A stretch of DNA of 64,000 nt from Chryseobacterium sp. JJR-5R (GCF_034047335.1 NZ_CP139137.1:2976001-3040000); one strand, 5' to 3'. Shown: positions 18,908 through 27,660, counted from the first letter of the stretch. The notes: a model not told the origin generated them from the sequence alone. Made by a program: numbers and translations.

Positions 18908-19330
18908 AATCTTTTTCAGGAAGTTCTGAATTTATTCTAATTAATACAATTAATAAAAATAAAAATATGCATTTTGTGTGCTTGCAGTATCCTGCTCTTT
19001 CATGTTGGAGTTATTAAGTTTTGGTTTACTTCCGGTGCTTCAGCTCGGTAGCCGGTCAGGATAATTCAATACCTTTAATTCCTATTCCAGTCCGGAATTT
19101 TACAGTGAAAATCTAAAATATTTATAAAAGAGATCATTCAGAACGTTTAAGAGGCAGGTTTGTGCTGAATATTTTTGATGACTGTGAGTCACCATATGTT
19201 TAATACAGAACAGCTGATCAGCTTTTTATTGAGTATTCTGAATTTTAAAGAAACATAATGTTATGCTGCCTGATAAATACAGAAGCCATACCATAATTAC
19301 GATAAGAAAATGCTTGCAGAGCTCCTTGAC
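18908..19330. other. Spacer upstream of the RG-I enzyme operon
   Basis: No gene is supported. The spacer should hold the promoter of the GH28-led operon; apart from the motif at 18972-18995 no canonical TTG/TAnnTTTG pair was found on the minus strand, which suggests activator dependence. Confidence 0.5.
18972..18995 (-). promoter_or_regulatory. Candidate PUL regulator site upstream of the GH28-led operon
   Basis: Read toward the gene it is GCAGGATACTGCAAGCAC, matching the susC-upstream site (GCAGGATATGGCAGGATG) over GCAGGATA and again in GCA-G ten bases later. Extending the alignment to 24-26 bp gives about 17 identical bases. It ends 65 bp before the start codon. Confidence 0.45.
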
Positions 19331-19364
19331 AATAAAAAAAGAGCAGATAATTGCTTATCTGCTC
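19331..19364 (-). terminator. Rho-independent terminator of the cold-shock gene
   Basis: The stem GAGCAGATAA (19341-19350) pairs with 19355-19364 around TTGC. On the minus strand it is followed by TTTTTTTATT. It lies 31 bp past the cold-shock stop codon. Confidence 0.92.
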
Positions 19365-19394
19365 TCCTATAGCTTATATGGTTGTTAACCTAAG

Positions 19395-19586
19395 TTACGC
19401 TATCTTAACGTTAACGGCGTTAACCCCTTTGTTTCCATTTTGTAAATCGAATGTTACGACATCGTTTTCACGGATCTCATCCACTAAACCTGAAGTATGT
19501 ACGAAAACATCCTGTCCACCTGTTGATGGTGTAATAAAACCAAATCCTTTGGCATCGTTAAAGAATTTTACTGTTCCTTGTTGCAT
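19395..19586 (-). CDS. Cold-shock domain protein (CspA family)
   Basis: This 63-residue single-domain protein has the RNA-binding motifs of CspA: KGFGFI (13-18) and DVFVHTSGL (26-34), with the opening MQQGTVKFFNDA. It is a nucleic-acid chaperone that melts RNA structure in the cytoplasm, often induced by cold or at growth transitions. The gene stands alone, with its own terminator and a 19-bp palindrome 58 bp upstream of the start codon. The full length of a minimal cold-shock domain is present; which of several csp paralogues it is cannot be told. Confidence 0.96.
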   Translation of the reverse strand: MQQGTVKFFNDAKGFGFITPSTGGQDVFVHTSGLVDEIRENDVVTFDLQNGNKGVNAVNVKIA

Positions 19587-19643
19587 TGTATATGTATTAA
19601 AAAATTATTGTATTCTGTTGTATAGGACCCATATCCCTGTGCC

Positions 19644-19662
19644 TTGATTTGATTCAAATCAA
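19644..19662. promoter_or_regulatory. 19-bp perfect palindrome upstream of the cold-shock gene
   Basis: TTGATTTGA and TCAAATCAA (9-bp arms) flank one T. It lies 58-76 bp before the cold-shock start, either over its promoter or in its leader. It could be an operator or a leader hairpin. Confidence 0.45.
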
Positions 19663-19690
19663 AACGATAATAAATTTTTGAGAGAAAAAT

Positions 19691-19897
19691 ATGGATGTGT
19701 GGAATTTAAGAGTGAAAATCGAACTTCTTAAAAGAGTGCATCTAAAAATTAATGACAAAATTGAGCGTCTGTATCAGCAAAAAAGAAAAATAAATAATAT
19801 TCAGTTTTTAGATTTGCTCAGGCAGCAGCCTTATTATTTTACAAATATAAGGGAAATAAACGGGCTGTGCAAATTTAATTTGGTTATGACGATATAA
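19691..19897 (+). CDS. Possible small protein, 68 residues (doubtful)
   Basis: The frame starts MDVWNLRVKIELLKRVHLK and is rich in Lys, Asn and Ile. It has no signal peptide, recognised domain or clear promoter, and lies divergent to the cold-shock gene whose upstream region it borders. It may be a chance frame in AT-rich spacer; the remaining 205 bp to the next gene hold only that gene's promoter. Confidence 0.2.
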   Translation: MDVWNLRVKIELLKRVHLKINDKIERLYQQKRKINNIQFLDLLRQQPYYFTNIREINGLCKFNLVMTI

Positions 19898-20073
19898 ATA
19901 CATCCTAAACTGATACTGCCACCCTGCTCTTCATCTCAATAATTCCAGGTCTGTTTAAAACCAGACAGTTTCATTGGGAGCTCTGTAATTACGGGTAAAT
20001 AATATGTACTTCAGTTTCACCGACACATTTTCACCGTTTACCTCAAATTATTTTCTTTTGATCAGGTAAAATT

Positions 20074-20081
20074 TATTTTTG
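20074..20081 (+). promoter_or_regulatory. TAnnTTTG -7 box of the T9SS-sorted/beta-helix operon
   Basis: TATTTTTG matches the Bacteroidota -7 consensus and ends 21 bp before the ATG at 20103. A TTG at 20058-20060 is closer than the usual 17-23 bp spacing, so only the -7 box is proposed. Confidence 0.4.
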
Positions 20082-20102
20082 AACGAATAAATCAATTTAA
20101 CA

Positions 20103-20600
20103 ATGAGAATAATTCCGCTTTTCAGTAAGATAATGTTCTTGCTTGTATTCTTGCCTGCCGCGTATTGCCTGGCACAGACAACCCTGAAGGTTTCCTATTA
20201 TACAGGATCAACACAGGATTATACCATCACTACGAGTGGTAAGCTTTACTTCTCCGGAAATAATCTGCTGGTAAAAACGTCAGGCTCTGCAGCCGATGTA
20301 TCCATCCCGACCGGAATCATCAAAAAAATTACTTTTTCGTCATCAGTGCTTGCTGTTCAGGAAACAGGGACAGGAACAGATAATGACCTGATAAAATTAT
20401 ATCCTAACCCTTCTGCAGAGTTCATCAGGATTACATCTGATGAGAAGGAAGCATTAAAAGTAAAAATATTTTCTGCCGAAGGAAGGCTTGTCCTGAACGG
20501 GACATTCCAGCACGGTGAAGATATTGATATCAGCAGCCTGAAAACCGGGTTCTACCTCGTTCAGGTTAATAACAACACCATAAAACTGATCAAAAAATGA
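20103..20600 (+). CDS. Small secreted protein with type IX secretion C-terminal sorting domain
   Basis: The protein has 165 residues. A signal peptide (to about 24, AAYCLAQTT) is followed by a module of about 60 residues (SYYTGSTQDYTI, LYFSGNNLLVKTSG, IKKITFSSS) and then a T9SS type A sorting domain of about 75 residues: LIKLYPNPSAEFIRI, VKIFSAEGRLVLNG, DISSLKTGFYLVQV, TIKLIKK. The protein should cross the outer membrane through T9SS and be released or anchored by PorU/PorV, both encoded later in the window. The module before the tail resembles the N-terminus of the next protein (SIRFDTSDARFHLSGSTAS, VDSLTFSA). The genes overlap by 4 bp (ATGA). Its function is unknown; it may help localise its partner. 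Confidence 0.85.
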   Translation: MRIIPLFSKIMFLLVFLPAAYCLAQTTLKVSYYTGSTQDYTITTSGKLYFSGNNLLVKTSGSAADVSIPTGIIKKITFSSSVLAVQETGTGTDNDLIKLYPNPSAEFIRITSDEKEALKVKIFSAEGRLVLNGTFQHGEDIDISSLKTGFYLVQVNNNTIKLIKK

Positions 20601-22846
20601 GAAGGCTTTTTTACATTTTAACTGTTACACTGTTATCTTTTGGAATAAAGGCGCAAAACACCCTGATCGCCCATAATTCTGGAAACGTCATGTTTGCTTC
20701 TCCCACGGCCTCAGTAGACAGCATCAGGTTCGATACCAGTGATGCCAGGTTTCACCTCAGCGGAAGTACGGCAAGTTTAAACCTGCCAAAAACCACCGTC
20801 GACAGTCTGACGTTCTCCGCTACGGCAGTGAACCTGACTAAAATCTACATTATTTACAAAGGTTCGGAGAACGCCACCATTATCAATCCTTATTCCGGCC
20901 AGGGGGTGGACATTACGGCAACCGGAGGAACGGTAAACGTCGTTTCCACTTCCACCGTCAATAATCTGGAATACAATTTACTGGGAACCAGCCCCACGGG
21001 AAGCCTGACAGTGAACTCAGCCCTTCCGGCAACATTTGTGATGAACAATCTGAATTTAACCAACGCCTCTGGTGCAGCCATCAGCATTACCGGCGGGCAG
21101 GCTCATACGTTTACCCTTCAGCATGGTACTGTAAACTCAGTAACGGACGGCTCTGCAAGCACAAAAAACGGGGCTTTGCAGACCGACGGCAAAATCATTT
21201 TTACGGGAACAGGAACGTTAAACATCAAAGGGATCAAAAAGCACGGAATCTCCACTTCTTCCGGAATTGAAGTACAGAATGGCAACCTCAAAGTAACTTC
21301 TGCCGCTTCGGACGGCTTTCATTCAGAGGGATATACCATGAGCAACGGAACCGTAAATATTACAGCAACCGGAGACGCCGTTGATGCAGGAGATGCTGCC
21401 GTTTCGGTTTCCGGGGGCACCATTACCGCTACGCTGGCCTCTGCAGACGTAAAGGCGATCAAAACAGGCACTTCTACCATCGCCATCTCCGGCGGAACCC
21501 TCAACCTTACCCTTACCGGCGCCCAGTCCAAGGCCATCAGTGCCAAAGGAAATATCACATTCGACGGCGGAAATATTACTGCCAGCCTTTCCGGGGCTGC
21601 CGTTCTTACGGCGTCGGGCAGCGGCTATGACCCATCTTATTCTACAGCTATAAAAACCGATGCTGCCGTCACCATCAACAACGGAACATTCAATATTACT
21701 TTGGCCTCTACCGCTAACGGAGGAAAGGGGATCTCAGCAGGACAAAATATTACGGTGAACAACGGAAACATCAGCATCACAACGGCTGGGAATGGTGCTG
21801 CGTATACCAATGCCAGCGGAGTCCTGGACTCTTATTCATCTTCTGCAATAACAACAGACGGAAACCTGCTGATCAACGCCGGTTCGGTAACAACAATCAG
21901 TTCCGGAACAGGAGGAAAAGGACTGAAAGCCGACGGGACTGTTGTCATCGGGAGCACGACGGGAATTCCTATGCTGAATATCAAGACTACAGGAGCACGG
22001 TTCCTGGTTTCCGGAACCGATTACAGCCATCCGAAAACGCTGGTGGCTACCGGGGCAATTACGATCAATAACGGGAACAATACCTTCAGTTCTACCGATG
22101 ACGGCATTCATTCCGATTCTTCTGTTACCGTTAATGGCGGAACCAATACCGTCTCCGCGATCTCTTCCACTTCAGGAGTCGGCGAAGGTGTTGAGGCTCC
22201 GATCATTACCCTGGCAGGCGGTGTCAACAACATCACCGCTTCCAATGACGGCATCAATGCTACCTATGGCACCGTTGCAGGCGGAACGGAATCCAACGAC
22301 AACAGCCACCTGTACATTACCGGAGGAATCCATATCGTGACGGGGAGCGATGCCATTGACAGCAACGGAAATATTACCGTTACCGGCGGAACCACCATTA
22401 TCAATGGGCCTACCAGCCAGCCCGAAGAAGGAATCGACTACAACGGGACCTTCCTGATGAATGGCGGGCTCCTTATTTCTGCAGGCTCAAACTCAAATAT
22501 GACAAAAGCCATGAGCACTGCCTCCACCCAGGTAAGTATGTACCTGAAATCCAGTACCCAACTGGCTGCCTCCTCCCTGCTGCATATTGAAAATGCTGCC
22601 GGAACCGAGATGGTTACTTTCAAGCCTAAAAACGGCGTCTATTATTTTCATTTTTCCAGTCCGAACCTGCTGAAAAATACGGCTTACAAAGTCTATTTCG
22701 GCGGAAGTTATACCGGCGGAAGCTATCTCGGCGGAACGACAGGATGGGGACTCTATACAGGAGGAACTTACTCCAATACCGGAGGAACCCTGAAAAGCAC
22801 CTTTACCACCTCAGTTGCAAATACGGTAAATACAGCCTCTTTTTAA
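20597..22846 (+). CDS. Cthe_2159-like beta-helical carbohydrate-binding protein
   Basis: The protein has 749 residues with a signal peptide (to about 19, GIKAQN). From about residue 75 it is made of repeated short beta-strand turns with Gly, Thr, Ser, Asn and Ala, for example DGFHSEGYTMSNGTVNITA, DAVDAGDAAVSVSGGTIT, DVKAIKTG, SKAISAKGNITFDGG and DGIHSDSSVTVNGG, the pattern of the Cthe_2159 family. The founding Clostridium thermocellum protein is a right-handed beta-helix that binds polygalacturonate and cellulose-type ligands with calcium. A pectin-related role next to the RG-I locus is plausible but inferred. It has no T9SS sorting tail (end ANTVNTASF) while its 4-bp-overlapping neighbour has one. 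A terminator follows 21 bp later. Confidence 0.82.
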   Translation: MRRLFYILTVTLLSFGIKAQNTLIAHNSGNVMFASPTASVDSIRFDTSDARFHLSGSTASLNLPKTTVDSLTFSATAVNLTKIYIIYKGSENATIINPYSGQGVDITATGGTVNVVSTSTVNNLEYNLLGTSPTGSLTVNSALPATFVMNNLNLTNASGAAISITGGQAHTFTLQHGTVNSVTDGSASTKNGALQTDGKIIFTGTGTLNIKGIKKHGISTSSGIEVQNGNLKVTSAASDGFHSEGYTMSNGTVNITATGDAVDAGDAAVSVSGGTITATLASADVKAIKTGTSTIAISGGTLNLTLTGAQSKAISAKGNITFDGGNITASLSGAAVLTASGSGYDPSYSTAIKTDAAVTINNGTFNITLASTANGGKGISAGQNITVNNGNISITTAGNGAAYTNASGVLDSYSSSAITTDGNLLINAGSVTTISSGTGGKGLKADGTVVIGSTTGIPMLNIKTTGARFLVSGTDYSHPKTLVATGAITINNGNNTFSSTDDGIHSDSSVTVNGGTNTVSAISSTSGVGEGVEAPIITLAGGVNNITASNDGINATYGTVAGGTESNDNSHLYITGGIHIVTGSDAIDSNGNITVTGGTTIINGPTSQPEEGIDYNGTFLMNGGLLISAGSNSNMTKAMSTASTQVSMYLKSSTQLAASSLLHIENAAGTEMVTFKPKNGVYYFHFSSPNLLKNTAYKVYFGGSYTGGSYLGGTTGWGLYTGGTYSNTGGTLKSTFTTSVANTVNTASF

Positions 22847-22867
22847 TTGCATTTCTATATGATTAAC

Positions 22868-22900
22868 AAAAAGCCTCTTAATAAAATTAAGAGGCTTTTT
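22868..22900 (+). terminator. Rho-independent terminator after the beta-helix gene
   Basis: AAAAAGCCTCTTAAT pairs perfectly with its complement (22868-22882 and 22886-22900) around AAA, ending in a T-run. The A-rich left arm would let it also act on the minus strand. Confidence 0.92.
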
Positions 22901-23087
22901 ATTTGTTTTAAAAATGAAACACTGAATATCTGTATTTTACTACTCTTATTTTAACAAATAAATCTATATGAATACCTTTAAGCAGCATCACAAAATCTTT
23001 GTTGAATAAGAGTTTTTTGAATATTGTCTTTAAATACCTTATGGTATAATAAAATATAACTCCCTATAAAACATTGCTTTATAAATT

Positions 23088-24473
23088 CTATTTCCCGATA
23101 CAAAACTTAGAAAAAATATTTCCCAGCACCTCATCATTCGTTACTTCACCGGAGATCTCACCCAAGTATTCCAGGGCATTTCTCAACTCGTAAGCAAGCA
23201 ATTCGGTAGAGATCTGAAAAGAAATGGCTTCATTCACCTGATGCACGGCATCCAGGGATTTCCGTAAGGCTTCGAAATGGCGCTGGTTGGTGATGACAAT
23301 GTTGTTTTCAGAGGTTTTCAGCTGTTCCACGTAAGAGGACAGTTCATTCTTCAGGTCCTGGAGGTTCTGGTTTTCAACGGCTGAAATTTTAATGAAATCA
23401 AAATCACTGGGAATGGCATTCCTGAAGATCTCCTCCACTCTTTCATGTTGCGGCGGCGTAACTTCATCGATCTTCGTGGCACAGACAATCAGTTTCAGGT
23501 CATCCCGCACCAAGGACTGTATCATCTCAATGTCTGCGGTAAAATCTGCAGTAGCGGCATCAGCAAGGTAAATAAGGATCTGTGCATTTTCCACTTTCTC
23601 CCGGGCTTTTCTCACACCGATGGCCTCAATTTCATCCGTCGTTTCACGCAGTCCCGCCGTATCGATAAGACGGAATGCATGGCCTTTGATATGCAGCACC
23701 TCTTCTATGGTATCGCGCGTTGTACCAGCGATATTGCTGACGATCGCCCGCTCTTCCTTCAGCAGTGCGTTCAGCAAGGTAGATTTTCCGGCATTCGGCT
23801 TTCCGATGATGGCAACCGCCGTCCCGTTTTTAATGGCATTGCCGTATTGGAAGCTCTCAATCAGGGAATTGAGCTTTAATTCGATTCTGCCCAGCAATTG
23901 GGTCAGAGCCGACCTGTCGGCAAATTCAACATCTTCTTCGGCAAAGTCCAGCTCCAGCTCGATCAGCGAAACGAAATTCAGCAGATCGGTCCGCAGCAAA
24001 GATATTTCATTCGTGATCCCGCCTTTAAGCTGGCTGATCGCCACTTTCCTTGAAGCTTCATTTTCAGAGGCGATGACATCGGCAATCGCTTCCGCCTGGG
24101 AAAGGTCTATCCTGCCGTTGATAAAAGCGCGGAGGGTAAACTCACCGGCTTTGGCCATCCGTGCGCCATTTTTGGTCAGGGTTTCCAGAATACGCTTCCC
24201 GATGTGCGGCGAACCGTGAAATGCAATCTCCACGGAATTTTCCGTGGTAAAGCTTTTCGGGGCCAGGAAAATCGAGAGCATTACCTCATCAATAGATTCG
24301 TCCCCGTCCATAAAATAACCGTAATGGAGGGTGTGTGATTTCTGTTTCCCCAGGTTTTTGGCAGGAAAACTTTTCTGAACTATCGGTAATGCTTCATTTC
24401 CGGAAACCCTGATAATCCCAAGGGCACCCACTCCATTGGCCGTAGCCAGCGCACAGATGGTATCGTTATTCAT
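23088..24473 (-). CDS. mnmE: tRNA uridine-5-carboxymethylaminomethyl modification GTPase MnmE
   Basis: The protein has 461 residues, the normal MnmE length. The N-terminal folate-binding domain starts DTICALATANGVGALGIIRVSG and includes FHGSPHIGKRILE; the helical domain follows. The inserted G domain has the P-loop GKPNAGKS, TTRDTIEE, DTAGLRETTDEIE and the NKxD variant ATKIDEV. The C-terminus is FCIGK, with the conserved Cys. With MnmG it modifies wobble U34 of several tRNAs. It is a single gene with no partner beside it. The spacer to the next gene (24474-24919) holds a repeat copy and a terminator. Confidence 0.98.
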   Translation of the reverse strand: MNNDTICALATANGVGALGIIRVSGNEALPIVQKSFPAKNLGKQKSHTLHYGYFMDGDESIDEVMLSIFLAPKSFTTENSVEIAFHGSPHIGKRILETLTKNGARMAKAGEFTLRAFINGRIDLSQAEAIADVIASENEASRKVAISQLKGGITNEISLLRTDLLNFVSLIELELDFAEEDVEFADRSALTQLLGRIELKLNSLIESFQYGNAIKNGTAVAIIGKPNAGKSTLLNALLKEERAIVSNIAGTTRDTIEEVLHIKGHAFRLIDTAGLRETTDEIEAIGVRKAREKVENAQILIYLADAATADFTADIEMIQSLVRDDLKLIVCATKIDEVTPPQHERVEEIFRNAIPSDFDFIKISAVENQNLQDLKNELSSYVEQLKTSENNIVITNQRHFEALRKSLDAVHQVNEAISFQISTELLAYELRNALEYLGEISGEVTNDEVLGNIFSKFCIGK

Positions 24474-24507
24474 ACGACAAAGATAGTGGTTTTAAAGGAA
24501 ATTTTTC

Positions 24508-24607
24508 AGGAGCCGGGAACCTGCTTTCACTACTCGCTTTTTTGCGCCCCGGCTGTGCCTGCTTCAGGCAAAAAGAGCTCAGACAGGCCGTTCAATCAGG
24601 GCTAGGA
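24508..24607 (-). repeat. Dispersed intergenic repeat, copy B (inverted)
   Basis: On the minus strand it reads TCCTAGCCCTGATTGAACGG, then CTCTTTTTGCC, a short CAGGC loop region, GCAAAAAAGCG, AGCAGG and TTCCCGGCTCC. Block order and end sequences match copy C (62811-62886) and copy A (9517-9623). It sits between mnmE and the aminopeptidase P gene, where no gene is supported. Confidence 0.6.
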
Positions 24608-24837
24608 TACTATGAGGTTATTTAAGATATATTCAGCCCTTTCACAGCCCTTTTTATAATCAACCATAGTAATATACTCCTTAGCCAGGTGATAGATCGC
24701 TGTAAATCAGGTATCAGAATGGGTAGAACTCGGATTTTCATGCCTGTTTGTTCCTGTTAAGCATTAAAAACCTGACTTAAAAACGTAATGCACAGAATAT
24801 TCAAACGCCATATTGGAATCATCAGGCAAAAAAAGAT

Positions 24838-24870
24838 AAAAAAAATGTCCTGCAGGAATGCTGCAGGACA
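24838..24870 (-). terminator. Rho-independent terminator of the aminopeptidase P gene
   Basis: TGTCCTGCAG (24846-24855) pairs with 24861-24870 around GAATG. On the minus strand a long T-rich run (complement of the A tract before 24846) follows. Confidence 0.93.
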
Positions 24871-24919
24871 GTATTGATCGATGTAATAAATATAGCAGTT
24901 TAGTTAAATTAACATGCCT

Positions 24920-26689
24920 TTACAGCGGGCTTACCAGCTCCAGGAACCAGTCTTTTACTTCACCTTCCAGATAAGGCGCCAGTTTTTCTTCACAGGTTTT
25001 GTGATAGCTGTTGAGCCATTCAATTTCCTGTTCAGAAAGGATTTCTTTTACGATGGTATCTTTGAAGAACGGGCAGAATGTTAAGGTTTCAAACTCATAA
25101 AAAGTCCCGAAATCCGTTTGCTCCGCTTCTTTTACGGCAATCAGGTTTTCATGGCGGATGCCGTACTGCCCTTCCACATAAAACCCGGGCTCATTGGAAC
25201 ATACCATTCCCGGGAGAAGCTCCTGCGGGTTCATGTCTTTCCTGATGTTCTGCGGGCCTTCATGCACATTCATAAAGCTTCCCACACCGTGGCCGGTTCC
25301 GTGGTTATAGTCTTTTCCGTGCATCCACAACGGCAGCCTGGCAATGGCATCAAGCTGTACGCCGCGCGTTCCCCTCGGGAATTTTACCATGGACAGGCGG
25401 ATCAGGCCCTGCAGTACCAAGGTAGAATTCATCCTGAACTCATCAGACACGGCACCTAACGCCAGCGTCCGTGTGATATCCGTGGTTCCTTCCAGATACT
25501 GTCCTCCGGAATCCACTAAGATGCTTGAGTCATTGGTTACCTCATTGCTGCCTTCACTTTTTGCAGAATAGTGCATGATGGCACCGTTATCTTTATATCC
25601 TACAATGCTCCCGAAACTCTCTCCCACAAAGTTTTCTCCCTCCGCACGGAAGCCTTTCAGTTTTTCGCCGATGGAATATTCGGTCATGGATTCTTTTCCG
25701 GCGTTATGAATAAGCCAGTACAGGAATTTTACCATAGCCACGCCATCCCGTACCATAACGGTTCTGAAACCTTCCAGCTCAGTTTCATTTTTCTGGGCCT
25801 TCATCAGGTTGCCGGGAACTGCAGCTTTGATAAACTGGTTGTCTTCTTTTAATGTTTCGAAAATCGCTTGGTTGCTGTTAGGGGAAACCAGTACTTTTTC
25901 ATTGCTAAATCCTTTCAGGCAGTTAAAAAACTCTTCATAAGGCTTCATTTTTACCCATGCATCTTCCATTTCTTTCCGCGATTCCACTTCAAGCTTTTCC
26001 AGGTCGGTAAACAACAGGGTTTCATTCTTGGTGATCACAATATACCCTAAAAACACCGGGTTGCTTTCCACATCGCTGCCTCTCAGGTTCAAAGTCCAGG
26101 CTACATCGTCCAGGCTCGAAATGATGTGTACCGTTGCTTCCTGCGTTTCCATTTTCTGGCGGATGGCAGCAATTTTATCGGCAACGGATTTTCCTGCTCT
26201 TTCCACAGGATGCACGAAAACAGGATTTTTGGAAGGCGTACCCCGTTCTTTCCAGATTTCTTTTAAAAGAGGAGCATCAGCCAGGGTAATTCCTTTTCCA
26301 TTAAGCTTCCCGGTAAGCAGCTCCCAGTTGGCATGTGCTGTTGCCAGGGCATTTACTGCGACTTTACCATCGGCAGGAATTTCGGAAATAATCCAGTCGA
26401 TATAATGGGGCGTATCTTCAAGCCCGTCCTTAAAAAGATCGATCCCTGAGCCTTCAAGCTCCTGGGCTGCCTGGGTATAATATCGTCCGTCCGTCCATAA
26501 TCCTGCTTTGTCTCTGGTAACCACCACAAAACCTGCGGAACCCAAGAAACCTGACAGCCAGGCTCTCTCCTGCCATTCTGCGGGAAGGTATTCACTCATA
26601 TGCGGGTCTGCAGAATATACGATAAATGCATCAACCTTATTTTTCTGCATTTCTTCACGAAGCACAGCTATTTTTTCCTTTGAAGTCAT
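24920..26689 (-). CDS. Xaa-Pro aminopeptidase (aminopeptidase P, M24B)
   Basis: The protein has 589 residues: two N-terminal creatinase-like domains (TSKEKIAVLREEMQKNKVDAF, SADPHMSEYLP, WTDGRYYTQAAQELEGSG) and a C-terminal pita-bread catalytic domain. Metal ligands of M24B are visible in DSGGQYLEGTTDITRT (two Asp), NHGTGHGVGSFMNVHEGPQ (His) and NEPGFYVEGQYGIRHEN (two Glu). It releases the N-terminal residue of peptides with proline in second place. No signal peptide, so cytoplasmic. The three-domain length of about 590 matches the eukaryotic-like long form common in Bacteroidota. A terminator follows; no operon partner. Confidence 0.96.
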   Translation of the reverse strand: MTSKEKIAVLREEMQKNKVDAFIVYSADPHMSEYLPAEWQERAWLSGFLGSAGFVVVTRDKAGLWTDGRYYTQAAQELEGSGIDLFKDGLEDTPHYIDWIISEIPADGKVAVNALATAHANWELLTGKLNGKGITLADAPLLKEIWKERGTPSKNPVFVHPVERAGKSVADKIAAIRQKMETQEATVHIISSLDDVAWTLNLRGSDVESNPVFLGYIVITKNETLLFTDLEKLEVESRKEMEDAWVKMKPYEEFFNCLKGFSNEKVLVSPNSNQAIFETLKEDNQFIKAAVPGNLMKAQKNETELEGFRTVMVRDGVAMVKFLYWLIHNAGKESMTEYSIGEKLKGFRAEGENFVGESFGSIVGYKDNGAIMHYSAKSEGSNEVTNDSSILVDSGGQYLEGTTDITRTLALGAVSDEFRMNSTLVLQGLIRLSMVKFPRGTRGVQLDAIARLPLWMHGKDYNHGTGHGVGSFMNVHEGPQNIRKDMNPQELLPGMVCSNEPGFYVEGQYGIRHENLIAVKEAEQTDFGTFYEFETLTFCPFFKDTIVKEILSEQEIEWLNSYHKTCEEKLAPYLEGEVKDWFLELVSPL

Positions 26690-26984
26690 TTTTTAATAAT
26701 TTTTAAAGAGGGGAAGTTACGAATTTTTAAAGTTTCAAAAGGGATTATGCCGGTTTTTTAAATGCTGCCTCTATAAGTTTGACCATTACTTTAAACCGCA
26801 TTTTTTGCTTACACCGAACTTTTAATATCATTATCAGATTCAATTATATTCTGTCCCAATTATTTCGCCCCTGCTCGATCCGTTTTTAGAGCCTTCTTAT
26901 ATGAACTTCTCCAAAGAGGCTGTTTGAGCCTGTTCAGGCATTCAATATTATTAAACATTAACATTTTGGAAAGGTTATTGCTAG

Positions 26985-27431
26985 ATGATGATTATGGAAA
27001 GCCAGAATTACAGAAACCACAGAAAATTTTATCCGCCCCATCATTTTATATACCTTCCCTTACTGCTGATTTTATTGGGTACGGGAATTTACAAAAGTAT
27101 GGATGATGAGCAGAACCGGCTTTTGTGGATCCTGTTTTCCATCGTTCTCTTTCTGATTCTTTTCCTTGCCATTATGGTACGCCAGCATTATGCAATCGGG
27201 CTTCAGGACCGGATGGTGCGCTTAGAGTTCAGACAGCGGTATTTTGAGATTTTCGGGCAAACGTCAGACGGAACAGAAGATAAACTTACCTTCAGCCAGA
27301 TAGCCGCCCTGCGGTTTGCTTATGACGATGAATTTAAAATCCTGCTGGAAAAAGCATTAAAGGAAAATACTTCCGGAGACGATATCAAAAAATCCATCAC
27401 CCGATGGAAAGCCGATTATCAGAGAATTTAA
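26985..27431 (+). CDS. DUF6526-family membrane protein
   Basis: The protein has 148 residues; translation could also begin at the ATG at 26994 (MESQNY). It has the family opening QNYRNHRKFYPPHHFIYLP, two transmembrane segments (about 25-40 and 50-67, the second FSIVLFLILFLAIMV) and a soluble C-terminal part with DRMVRLEFRQRYF and ITRWKADYQRI. Function is unknown; the family is common in Flavobacteriia. A small lipoprotein gene and topoisomerase IB follow on the same strand at 43 and 21 bp spacing, possibly one unit. The 295-bp upstream spacer shows nothing else. Confidence 0.82.
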   Translation: MMIMESQNYRNHRKFYPPHHFIYLPLLLILLGTGIYKSMDDEQNRLLWILFSIVLFLILFLAIMVRQHYAIGLQDRMVRLEFRQRYFEIFGQTSDGTEDKLTFSQIAALRFAYDDEFKILLEKALKENTSGDDIKKSITRWKADYQRI

Positions 27432-27474
27432 AAATAAGATAAATAAAATACTAAACATTTAAAAACAGAATATT

Positions 27475-27639
27475 ATGAAAAAATGGAGCTTATACAGTTT
27501 AATGACACTGGGTTTATTAACACTTACCAGCTGCGAGGCAGTAGAAACGATTTTTAAAGCCGGTATGTGGTGGGGAATCATTGTGGTAGTAGGTATCATC
27601 GCTATTATTTTATGGCTGTTTTCAAGAGGCAGGAAATAA
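27475..27639 (+). CDS. Small lipoprotein with C-terminal transmembrane segment (54 residues)
   Basis: The 54-codon frame starts MKKWSLYSLMTLGLLTLTSC, a textbook lipoprotein signal with Cys20, then EAVETIFKAGMWW, a hydrophobic stretch GIIVVVGIIAIILWLF and a basic tail SRGRK. Similar tiny proteins are widespread in Bacteroidota and are often misnamed phosphatidate cytidylyltransferase; no such enzyme domain is present. Both a lipid anchor and a membrane helix would keep it in the inner membrane. It sits between the DUF6526 and topoisomerase IB genes on the same strand. Function unknown. Confidence 0.8.
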   Translation: MKKWSLYSLMTLGLLTLTSCEAVETIFKAGMWWGIIVVVGIIAIILWLFSRGRK

Positions 27640-27660
27640 TCTAACCCTATCATCGATCTT

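Noticed and set aside
23620..24219. 199-codon open frame opposite mnmE on the plus strand
   Set aside because: It lies entirely inside mnmE, which is complete and fully conserved; the Ser-rich, low-complexity product fits an antisense shadow.
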